The notes beneath the pieces are model-generated. The model made no database searches. It was not told the origin of the DNA and saw only the letters and a list, made by a program, of their open reading frames with translations. 6,288 nt of DNA. It comes from Phycisphaerae bacterium. Lineage in GTDB: Bacteria > Planctomycetota > Phycisphaerae > Sedimentisphaerales > Anaerobacaceae. Made by a program: the position numbers and the translations under genes. The stretch spans positions 1 to 6,288 of the forward strand of contig JAUVYZ010000124.1 in assembly GCA_030602845.1 (NCBI GenBank). Reading direction: 5' to 3'. Below are positions 1 through 5,656 of this stretch, piece by piece (position 1 is the first letter of the stretch; each line of letters begins with the position of its first letter).

Positions 1-1
1 G

Positions 2-742
2 GGTGACGGAGGTATGGCTTTCAACGGCACAATCGACGAAGTTGCAATCCACAACAGAGCTTTATCCGGTGAAGAAATCGAGCAACTTTATCAGATTGGG
101 CTGACCGGACAGAATGATTATCATTTACTGCCGGATTCGCCCTGCATAAATGCCGGCGACCCGAATTACGCAGCCGAGCCTAATGAAACCGATATTGATG
201 GTCAACCTCGTGTAATGGGCGGCCGAGTCGATATGGGTGCCGACGAAGTTGTAATTGCCACAATGAACTTCACGCCGCAGGCACTGAATCCCAGCAGTAA
301 AGGCAACTGGGTCAAGGCGCATTTTGTTCTGCCGGAAGGTTTTGACGTTGATGATGTAGATGCTAATACGCCGGCAATCCTACAGCCGGGTGACGTCGAG
401 TCGGAGGTGCCGATGAATGTATTTGTCAATGAAGCTAACTTCGTTGAGGTTGAGGCCGCATTTGAGCGCGGTAGTTTCTGCGAAGCAGGGATAAGCGATG
501 AGGCTATGGAGGTAAGGGTTGTAGGGTCGTTTACCAGCGGCCAATACTTTTACGGCACAGACACAATCAGGATAATCACTAAGAATCTCCGGTACCTTGG
601 CGTTTTGGCATCTCATTGGCTTGAGGGGGGCTGCGGTGCGCCTGATTGGTGCGGCGGCGTCGACCTTGACCACAACTCTATGGTTGACCTTGTGGATTTT
701 GCGATGTTCGACGGCTGTTGCATTGAAGTCATTAGACAATGA
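2..742 (+). CDS. Secreted LamG / choice-of-anchor Q / dockerin-like protein, 3' end (5' end outside window)
   Basis: The reading frame is open to the left edge, so the first in-frame ATG (base 14) is internal: it sits inside a LamG (concanavalin-like jellyroll) ending, FNGTIDEVAIHNRALS..EI..LY. Counting codons from base 2, residues 1-33 are this LamG end. Residues 39-83 (DYHLLPDSPCINAGDP...DIDGQPRV...RVDMGADE) match the choice-of-anchor Q tail that closes parallel beta-helix proteins. Residues about 86-193 are a beta-rich module I recognise from planctomycete secreted proteins but cannot name. Residues 195-245 are a dockerin-like end with one EF-hand loop (DLDHNSMVDLVD, ligands at positions 1, 3, 5, 9 and 12) and paired cysteines. 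Classical dockerins have two loops; here there is one, preceded by a Trp/Cys-rich helix (HWLEGGCGAPDWC). The protein is probably exported and surface-attached or polysaccharide-binding. No catalytic domain is visible in this fragment. A terminator follows directly, so it is not cotranscribed with the sugar operon. Confidence 0.9.
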   Translation, partial: GDGGMAFNGTIDEVAIHNRALSGEEIEQLYQIGLTGQNDYHLLPDSPCINAGDPNYAAEPNETDIDGQPRVMGGRVDMGADEVVIATMNFTPQALNPSSKGNWVKAHFVLPEGFDVDDVDANTPAILQPGDVESEVPMNVFVNEANFVEVEAAFERGSFCEAGISDEAMEVRVVGSFTSGQYFYGTDTIRIITKNLRYLGVLASHWLEGGCGAPDWCGGVDLDHNSMVDLVDFAMFDGCCIEVIRQ

Positions 743-770
743 GCAGGTCAGAATGCAGGATTGAATTAAG

Positions 771-806
771 GGCTGTAAGTATTACGCTTGCAGCCTTTTT
801 TCTTTT
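771..806 (+). terminator. Strong rho-independent terminator
   Basis: A 10-bp stem (GGCTGTAAGT at 771-780 pairing with GCTTGCAGCC at 786-795, two G-U pairs) closes a 5-nt loop (ATTAC). It is followed by TTTTTTCTTTT. It begins 28 bp after the stop of the upstream gene and 64 bp separate it from the ribokinase start, so it insulates the sugar operon from the surface-protein gene. The T-tract on the + strand fixes the orientation. Confidence 0.9.
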
Positions 807-869
807 CTGGTTAAATCTATTGCTCAAAAGCTAACTTGTGAGGCGAAGTGTTGGGGGTAAGGACTTAAA

Positions 870-1793
870 ATGAGACAAGATAAGCCGAAGATTGCTGTAG
901 TCGGCAGCTCCAATATGGATTTGGTAGTGAAATCAACGAGGATACCTGCAGTAGGTGAGACGATTCTCGGCGAAGATTTCATAATGAGTCCCGGTGGTAA
1001 AGGGGCAAACCAGGCGGTGGCGGCTGCGAAATTGGGGGCGGAGGTATTCTTTATAGCCAGGTTGGGTGATGATGTGTTCGGAACACAGTCGCTGGATAAC
1101 TTAAATAAAGAGGGCGTGAATACGAAATATGTTGTTCAAACCAAAGGAGTCGCCTCGGGGGTGGCTTTAATTACCGTTGATGACGCGGGCAATAATGTAA
1201 TTGTGGTGGCTCCGGGTGCGAACCAGAAATTATCGCCGGAGGATGTCAGAGAAGCTGAATCGTGCATCGCTTCATCGGGTGCGTTGGTTGCGCAACTTGA
1301 AGTACCGCTGGAAACAGTTGAATTCGCCGGCCGATTAGTACATAATTGCGGGGTGCCTTTTATTTTAGACCCGGCCCCGGCGCAAAAGCTTGGTCCGGAA
1401 CTTCTCAAGATGGTAGAGGTGCTGACGCCAAATGAGACAGAAGCTCAGATTCTTACCGGTGTAGAAGTAACGGATGAAGAATCGGCGCGTATGGCGGCTG
1501 AAAATTTGTTGGAATGTGGAGTGAAAGCGGTTATTTTAACTATGGGGACAAAGGGTTTTTTGTTGGCGAGCAATGAGAGGATGGAATTTGTTGACGCTAT
1601 AAAGGTGGAGGCGGTAGATGCGACGGCGGCGGGAGACGCTTTTACCGGCGGGCTGGCGTTTGGTCTGGCCCAGGGCCGGGCACTTTTCGAAGCGGCCTTG
1701 TTTGCCAATCGTGTAGCGGCCCTGTCTGTTACAAAAATGGGAGCACAGTCTTCGATGCCGAGTGCCGAAGCGGTAGAAAGTTTTATGAAGTAA
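870..1793 (+). CDS. rbsK: Ribokinase (PfkB family)
   Basis: This is a cytoplasmic sugar kinase that converts D-ribose plus ATP to ribose 5-phosphate, feeding the pentose phosphate pathway. The 307-aa length fits the family (about 300-310 aa). Visible motifs: N-terminal sugar-binding GSSNMDLV (12-19, Asp17); PfkB signature 1 GGKGANQA (42-49); the NxxE magnesium/phosphate motif within PNETEA (Asn188, Glu191); and signature 2 DATAAGDAFTGG (250-261) with the anion hole and catalytic base Asp256. GAQSSMP (291-297) matches the monovalent-cation region at the ribokinase C-terminus. This combination favours ribokinase over fructokinase or adenosine kinase, though a relaxed pentose specificity is possible. 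The start is firm: an in-frame TAA lies at 858-860 and a TAAGGA ribosome binding site (858-863) sits 6 nt before the ATG. It is first in the operon, 24 bp before rbsB. The 64 bp between terminator and ATG must hold the operon promoter if transcription starts locally, but I see no convincing -35/-10 pair there. Its base composition is visibly less GC-rich than rbsA. Confidence 0.95.
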   Translation: MRQDKPKIAVVGSSNMDLVVKSTRIPAVGETILGEDFIMSPGGKGANQAVAAAKLGAEVFFIARLGDDVFGTQSLDNLNKEGVNTKYVVQTKGVASGVALITVDDAGNNVIVVAPGANQKLSPEDVREAESCIASSGALVAQLEVPLETVEFAGRLVHNCGVPFILDPAPAQKLGPELLKMVEVLTPNETEAQILTGVEVTDEESARMAAENLLECGVKAVILTMGTKGFLLASNERMEFVDAIKVEAVDATAAGDAFTGGLAFGLAQGRALFEAALFANRVAALSVTKMGAQSSMPSAEAVESFMK

Positions 1794-1817
1794 GATGGTC
1801 TACTCAAGGAGAAAGTA

Positions 1818-2771
1818 ATGAGAAAGTATGACAGGTTGATTTTAAGTGTTTTTGTCGTGTGTGCCGTGGTGTTATCCATCGTGCCGGTCGGCTGTGGGCG
1901 GCGCGGTGGGGACAAATTGAAGATAGCTTTGATTATGAAGTCTCTGGCGAACGAGTTTTTTAAGACGATGGAGGAAGGCGCGCGGTCGCACCATAAAGAG
2001 CACGCGGGGGAGTATGACCTTACAGTGGTCGGGATTAAAGACGAAGAGGACGTAACCAAGCAAATCAACCTCGTTGAGCTGATGATTGCTCAAAAGGTGG
2101 AGGCGATAGTGATTGCTCCCGCCGATTCGAAGGCACTGGTACCGGTATGTAAGCGGGCGATGGATGCGGGGATTACCGTTGTCAATATTGACAATAAATT
2201 CGATGCCGGCGTTCTCGCGGACAAGGGTGTCAAAATTCCTTTTGTTGGGCCGGACAATCGCAAGGGCGCACGACTTGCGGGTGAATACTTAGCGAGCAGA
2301 CTGAGGCCGAGGGACAAGGTGGCGATTATCGAAGGAGTGCCGAATGCGTTCAATGGGATTCAGCGCACGCTCGGTTTCGAGGACGCAATGAAGACGGGGG
2401 GGATGAACATCGTCAGCTCGCAGACGGCGTACTGGGAGACGTCAAAGGCGAACCAAGTTGTGTCAGCGCTGGTTACGGAATATGCGGACCTGAAGGCGGT
2501 CCTCTGCGCGAACGATAGTATGGCGCTTGGTGCGGTGGCGGCGATTAAGGCGGCGGGCAAGTCTGACGAGATTCTGGTCGTCGGTTTCGATAACATCCTG
2601 GCGGTGCAAAGATTGCTTGAGGAAGGAAAGATTCTGTGCACAATCGACCAGCACGCGGACAAGCTGGCGATATACGGCATCGAGTATGCCCTTGAGATGC
2701 TTAAAGGAGAGGGTACGCCGGCGGACAGGGAAACCCCGGTTGACCTTATTACAGCGGAAACGCTTAAATGA
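1818..2771 (+). CDS. rbsB: Sugar ABC transporter substrate-binding lipoprotein (RbsB/AlsB-like)
   Basis: This is the binding protein that captures sugar outside the inner membrane and hands it to the RbsAC importer (Peripla_BP_4 fold, 317 aa). The N-terminus has a basic start, a hydrophobic stretch (7-22) and PVGC at 23-26. This looks like a lipoprotein signal with Cys26 acylated, although Pro at -3 is not the usual Leu. E. coli RbsB is instead soluble. Ribose-contact equivalents that I can align by eye: NEFF (Asn45, Phe47, Phe48), Asp125, CANDSMALG (Asn232), VVGFD (Asp258) and Gln278 are kept. The RbsB 'DR' arginine is Asn126 and the 'NP' asparagine is Ala100. IAPADS, VNIDNKFD and the Trp in AYWETSK (206) recall the allose-binding protein AlsB. 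The ligand could therefore be ribose, allose or another sugar. AAGGAG (1806-1811) lies 6 nt before the ATG. The stop overlaps the rbsA start (ATGA). The symbol reflects family and context, not a proven ligand. Confidence 0.88.
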   Translation: MRKYDRLILSVFVVCAVVLSIVPVGCGRRGGDKLKIALIMKSLANEFFKTMEEGARSHHKEHAGEYDLTVVGIKDEEDVTKQINLVELMIAQKVEAIVIAPADSKALVPVCKRAMDAGITVVNIDNKFDAGVLADKGVKIPFVGPDNRKGARLAGEYLASRLRPRDKVAIIEGVPNAFNGIQRTLGFEDAMKTGGMNIVSSQTAYWETSKANQVVSALVTEYADLKAVLCANDSMALGAVAAIKAAGKSDEILVVGFDNILAVQRLLEEGKILCTIDQHADKLAIYGIEYALEMLKGEGTPADRETPVDLITAETLK

Positions 2772-4330
2772 CGCCTGCGAAGAACAAGACACTCCTGAAG
2801 GCCTCCGGGATAAACAAGTCGTTCCCGGGTGTGCAGGCGTTGTCCGGCGTTGACTTCGACTTGAGAGAGGGTGAGGTGCATGCCCTGGTGGGTGAGAACG
2901 GAGCGGGCAAGAGTACGCTTGCTTGGATAATAGCGGGGGTGGAGACGGCGGACTCCCCTGAGGGGCAGGCCGGGGGGATGTCTCTTGATGGTCAGGCATA
3001 TCGGCCGGGCGGCAGAGCGGATGCCGAAGCTGATGGTGTCCGGGTGGTGATGCAGGAGCTGCATCTGGTCGCCAATCTCACCGTTGCGGAAAATATCTTT
3101 ATCGAGAGGATGCCCAGCAGATTCGGGTTTGTGGATTATGAGAAGCTGAACCGCGCGGCGAGAGAAATAATGAAGAAGGTAGGGCTTGGGGCTGTTGAGC
3201 CGTCGGTCGCTGTAAGATACCTGGGGGTTGGGCAGCAGCAAATGGTTGAGATAGCCGCGGGGCTGTCGTGGCGCTGCCGGATACTGGTGCTGGACGAGCC
3301 GACCGCGTCGCTCACCGATAACGAGATAAAACTTCTTTTCGCGCAAATCAGGAAACTCAAGGACGAGGGAGTGGGCGTTATCTACATCTCGCACCGTATC
3401 GAAGAGGTCATTGACATAGCCGACCGTGTTACGGTGCTGAGAGACGGCAAGGTCATAGCAACGCGCTCGACGAGCGAGCTGAGTCTTAACGATATTATCC
3501 GTATGATGGTGGGTCGCGACCTGGAGCACGAGCAACTGCGGCACGGCGGGGAAGCGGGTGAGGTGGCCCTTAGCGTGGTCGGGCTTACTCTCGGCGACAA
3601 GGTGAAAGATGTTACGTTCGAGGTGCGGCGGGGCGAGATATTTGGTTTCGCGGGATTGATGGGGTCCGGTCGTACAGAGACAATGCGGGCGGTGTTCGGG
3701 GCGGACCGCGCCGACAGCGGCGAGATATATCTCGGTGGAGGAAGGGAGCCGGTCAAAATCCGCAAGCCGCGCGATGCGGTGCGCAATGGTATCGCTCTTC
3801 TTACAGAGGACCGCAAGGAGCAGGGACTGCTGCTGCGGCTGGCTGTCCGGGCGAATATTTCGCTGGTTCGATTGTGTGATGTCAGCCGGTTCGGGTGGAT
3901 AAACATGTCCCGCGAGCGGTCGGTGGCCGGCCGGTATGTCGATGCACTGTCGGTGCGCTGTTCATCTACCGAGCAGACAGTCGGTGAGCTGAGCGGCGGC
4001 AACCAGCAAAAGGTGGTCATCGCAAAATGGCTGTACAGGGACTCGGCTGTTCTTATCTTTGATGAGCCGACGCGCGGCATTGACGTTGGGGCCAAGTTCG
4101 AGATATATCATATGCTTGGAGATTTAGCGGAGAAAGGCAAGGCCGTCATTGTGATTTCGTCGGACCTTAAAGAGCTTATGGCTGTCTGTGACCGTATTGG
4201 GGTGATGTCGGCGGGCCGTCTTGTGGCGACATTCGACCGGGGTGAATGGAGCGAGGAAAAGATAATGGCTGCGGCCTTTAGCGAGTATGTTACTACCCGA
4301 CCGGGGAGCAAAAGAAGTTTATGCGAATGA
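2768..4330 (+). CDS. rbsA: Sugar ABC importer ATP-binding protein, tandem NBDs (RbsA-like)
   Basis: This is the cytoplasmic ATPase subunit that drives sugar import with the membrane protein RbsC. It carries two fused nucleotide-binding domains, as in RbsA/MglA/XylG (520 aa; E. coli RbsA is 501). NBD1: Walker A GENGAGKST (42-50, Lys48), Q-loop Gln96, signature LGVGQ (152-156), Walker B ILVLDEP (172-178, Glu177) and H-loop His209 in YISHR. NBD2: degenerate Walker A GLMGSGRT (296-303), canonical signature LSGGN (408-412), Walker B VLIFDEP (428-434) and Ser465 in place of the H-loop His. The weak NBD2 Walker A and missing His are normal in this family. The Gly in place of Ser in the NBD1 signature is not. 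A loop after NBD1 Walker A (58-90) is slightly longer than in E. coli and Gly-rich. The start ATG overlaps the rbsB stop by 4 bp (ATGA) with no strong ribosome binding site, which suggests translational coupling. Confidence 0.94.
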   Translation: MTPAKNKTLLKASGINKSFPGVQALSGVDFDLREGEVHALVGENGAGKSTLAWIIAGVETADSPEGQAGGMSLDGQAYRPGGRADAEADGVRVVMQELHLVANLTVAENIFIERMPSRFGFVDYEKLNRAAREIMKKVGLGAVEPSVAVRYLGVGQQQMVEIAAGLSWRCRILVLDEPTASLTDNEIKLLFAQIRKLKDEGVGVIYISHRIEEVIDIADRVTVLRDGKVIATRSTSELSLNDIIRMMVGRDLEHEQLRHGGEAGEVALSVVGLTLGDKVKDVTFEVRRGEIFGFAGLMGSGRTETMRAVFGADRADSGEIYLGGGREPVKIRKPRDAVRNGIALLTEDRKEQGLLLRLAVRANISLVRLCDVSRFGWINMSRERSVAGRYVDALSVRCSSTEQTVGELSGGNQQKVVIAKWLYRDSAVLIFDEPTRGIDVGAKFEIYHMLGDLAEKGKAVIVISSDLKELMAVCDRIGVMSAGRLVATFDRGEWSEEKIMAAAFSEYVTTRPGSKRSLCE

Positions 4331-5307
4331 TAATAGAAAAGAGAGCTGCCGGGCTGCCGGCCTTCGTTACAGATTACCTCGGTATGGCGCTGGCGCTGGC
4401 CGGGCTGATTGTCTATTTCGGAATTAAGGCCGACAATTTCTTCACCGTTACGACCTTCAGGATGATTGCCAACCAGATTCCGGACATAACGATAATTGCG
4501 GTGGGGATGACCTTCGTATTGATTATTGCGGGGATAGATTTGTCGGTGGGGTCGGTGATGGCGCTGGCAGGTGCAGTGCTGGGCGTTTGTCTGGTCCGAT
4601 TCAGTCTGCCACTTCCAGCGGCAATTGCTGTATGCCTTGCGGTGGGTATCGTCTGCGGGCTGGCGAACGGATTCGTAGTGATACGGTGGCGGCTTCCGGC
4701 TTTCATTGTTACGTTGGGTATGCTGGAAATTGCGCGGGGCGGCGCTTATCTTGTAACCGATTCGCGAACCGTATATATCGGCGGGCCTGTGGAAGTAATT
4801 ACGGACATGTCGATTCTGGGTCTGTCGCTTCCATTTATCATTGCCGTTGTGATTGTGGTGATGGGGCAGGTGGTGCTTTCGTGTACTGTTTTCGGCCGGT
4901 ATCTGATAGCGATTGGCACAAACGAAGAGGCGGTGCGATTGTCTGGGATTGACCCGGCCCCGCTGAAACTGGGGGTGTTTGTGCTGTGCGGTTTTCTGAC
5001 ATCGGTGGCGGCGGTGATACACACGGCGCGAATGTCATCAGCGAGTCCCAACGCCGGGTATGGTCTGGAGCTTCAGGCCATTGCTGCGGTGGTCATTGGG
5101 GGTACGAGCCTTATGGGTGGTCGTGGGTCGGTGGTAAGCTCGTTCTTCGGCGTGCTTATCATTGCGGTGTTAGGTACGGGGCTGGCGCAGATTGGAGCAC
5201 AGGAGCCGACTAAACGCCTGATAACGGGCTGCGTTATTGTTGCGGCCGTTATCCTGGACCACTACCGTCATCGGATTCGCAAAGGCGGAGGGACGAAGAG
5301 AATTTAA
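4321..5307 (+). CDS. rbsC: Sugar ABC importer permease (RbsC-like)
   Basis: This is the inner-membrane channel subunit of the importer (BPD_transp_2 family), working as a dimer with RbsA and RbsB. Its 328 aa compare with 321 in E. coli RbsC. Hydrophobic segments recur through the protein, roughly at 20-35, 55-72, 77-93, 98-120, 126-145, 166-187, 216-235, 252-266, 272-291 and 298-313. Family hallmarks are AGIDLSVGSVMALAG (70-84), the cytoplasmic coupling loop GRYLIAIGTNEEAVRLSGI (192-210) and AIAAVVIGGTSLMGGRGS (253-270). Two starts are possible. The ATG at 4321 gives a 10-bp overlap with rbsA. The in-frame ATG at 4327 (M-I-I-E-K) gives an ATGA overlap like the rbsB/rbsA junction and sits 9 nt after AAGAAG (4312-4317). 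I keep the longer form but the shorter is equally plausible. The stop codon lies inside a TTTAAAG repeat. This appears to be the last gene of the operon. Confidence 0.94.
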   Translation: MRMIIEKRAAGLPAFVTDYLGMALALAGLIVYFGIKADNFFTVTTFRMIANQIPDITIIAVGMTFVLIIAGIDLSVGSVMALAGAVLGVCLVRFSLPLPAAIAVCLAVGIVCGLANGFVVIRWRLPAFIVTLGMLEIARGGAYLVTDSRTVYIGGPVEVITDMSILGLSLPFIIAVVIVVMGQVVLSCTVFGRYLIAIGTNEEAVRLSGIDPAPLKLGVFVLCGFLTSVAAVIHTARMSSASPNAGYGLELQAIAAVVIGGTSLMGGRGSVVSSFFGVLIIAVLGTGLAQIGAQEPTKRLITGCVIVAAVILDHYRHRIRKGGGTKRI

Positions 5308-5323
5308 AGTTTAAAGTGGAAAG
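5303..5323 (+). repeat. 7-bp tandem repeat overlapping the rbsC stop
   Basis: Three 7-bp units lie head to tail: TTTAAAG (5303-5309), TTTAAAG (5310-5316) and TGGAAAG (5317-5323). The TAA stop of rbsC (5305-5307) is inside the first unit. Similar 'TTTAAAGTTTAAAGTGGAAAG' stretches are familiar to me from intergenic DNA of uncultured bacteria. Whether it recurs in this genome cannot be seen here. Confidence 0.6.
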
Positions 5324-5325
5324 TG

Positions 5326-5358
5326 TAAAATTGTGGAAGCCCTACGGGCAGAATTTTA
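5326..5358 (+). terminator. Possible weak terminator or hairpin after the sugar operon
   Basis: TAAAATT (5326-5332) can pair with AATTTTA (5352-5358). Inside, GCCC (5339-5342) pairs with GGGC (5346-5349) around a TAC loop. An unequal internal loop separates the two stems and no T-run follows beyond the stem itself. It is the only hairpin near the operon end, but it is much weaker than the terminator at 771-806. Confidence 0.3.
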
Positions 5359-5398
5359 TGTGTTGACGGGAATTGGGGTTGTCAGAGGAATTTATTAG

Positions 5399-5467
5399 AC
5401 GCAGATTGCGCAGGAAAGTTAGACACGGATTGACACTGATAGTTCAATGGTAATTGGCCGCAGATTT
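5399..5467. repeat. Degenerate CGCAGATT / CACGGATTGACACTGAT intergenic repeat block
   Basis: Related short units recur: CGCAGATTG (5400-5408), GCGCAGG (5408-5414), CACGGATTG (5424-5432), ACACTGAT (5433-5440) and CCGCAGATTT (5458-5467). All are variants of a C-N-C-N-GATT core. The pattern resembles a widespread family of intergenic sequences of the form 'CGCAGATT..CGCAG..ACACGGATTGACACTGATT' in environmental bacterial genomes. I know of no established function. It may be a decayed mobile or recombination-derived repeat. Confidence 0.55.
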
Positions 5468-5480
5468 TTCGGGAATTATG

Positions 5481-5510
5481 TTGACGGCGAGGTGTGCGAA
5501 AGGGTACAAT
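5481..5510 (+). promoter_or_regulatory. Sigma70-like promoter for the downstream secreted-protein gene
   Basis: TTGACG (5481-5486, 5 of 6 to TTGACA) and TACAAT (5505-5510, 5 of 6 to TATAAT) are separated by 18 bp. Transcription would start near 5517 and give a leader of about 140 nt before the ATG at 5657. The placement just after the repeat block and before the only following gene fits a separate transcription unit from the sugar operon. Planctomycete promoters are poorly characterised, so this rests on consensus match alone. Confidence 0.5.
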
Positions 5511-5602
5511 TATACTATCGTAATTAGCTTTGTCAAAGGCAGGAGGTTGATGATAAATACAGCTCTATAATACGAATTTCGGCAAATCTTACGAAAAGGT
5601 AT

Positions 5603-5623
5603 CGGTGTGCACAGTGTGCACCG
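5603..5623. repeat. GTGTGCAC tandem repeat that can fold as a hairpin in the leader
   Basis: Two 9-bp units, GTGTGCACA (5605-5613) and GTGTGCACC (5614-5622), lie head to tail, and each contains the palindrome GTGCAC. In RNA the stretch 5603-5623 can also fold: CGGTG pairs with CACCG, extended through two G-U pairs to a 9-bp stem with a 3-nt loop. It lies 33 bp upstream of the start codon, so it could be a paired operator in DNA or a leader hairpin. No known regulator or riboswitch is recognised. Confidence 0.5.
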
Positions 5624-5656
5624 GCAAATATTAACATTTTTTAAAAGGAGAAAAAG

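Larger units (their letters stand above)
5308..5656. other. 349-bp non-coding spacer between rbsC and the tail-fibre-like gene
   Basis: I see no credible protein gene of normal size on either strand. From left to right it holds the end of the 7-bp tandem repeat, an imperfect hairpin (5326-5358), a degenerate CGCAGATT-type repeat block (5399-5467), a sigma70-like promoter (5481-5510), a short SD-preceded ATG with six codons (5541-5570), a GTGTGCAC tandem repeat/hairpin (5603-5623), and a good ribosome binding site AAGGAG (5645-5650). It is clearly more AT-rich than the operon. The element TTGACGG preceded by TTATG occurs twice (around 5354-5369 and 5476-5487), flanking the repeat block. Confidence 0.7.

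Noticed and set aside
14..16. ATG as the start of the first gene
   Set aside because: The frame is open upstream and the ATG falls inside the LamG ending, so the true start is outside the window.
807..869. Promoter for the sugar operon
   Set aside because: A promoter is expected here, but I could not find a -35/-10 pair with credible spacing, so none is annotated.
1445..2068. 207-codon open frame on the - strand across the rbsK/rbsB junction
   Set aside because: It runs antisense to two well-supported genes and has a Ser/Ala/Thr-rich shadow composition.
2360..3544. 394-codon open frame on the - strand
   Set aside because: It lies antisense to rbsB and rbsA, both of which have full family motifs. 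Its translation has low-complexity His/Arg/Pro-rich content and no recognisable domain. It is a shadow of GC-rich coding DNA.
4587..4952. 121-codon + strand frame inside rbsC
   Set aside because: It lies entirely within the permease gene in another frame and is Gly/Arg/Cys-rich without a domain.
4108..5022. 304-codon open frame on the - strand
   Set aside because: It is antisense to the end of rbsA and to rbsC, its composition is odd (rich in His, Asn, Arg and Gln), and it has no motif. It is a shadow frame.
5399..5467. CRISPR-like array
   Set aside because: The units are short, degenerate and irregularly spaced, with no conserved repeat length and no cas genes.
5566..5571. Perfect TATAAT as an alternative -10 box
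   Set aside because: No -35-like hexamer lies at 16-18 bp. TTGATG is only 13 bp away and TTGTCA is 30 bp away. In AT-rich leader DNA this may be chance.
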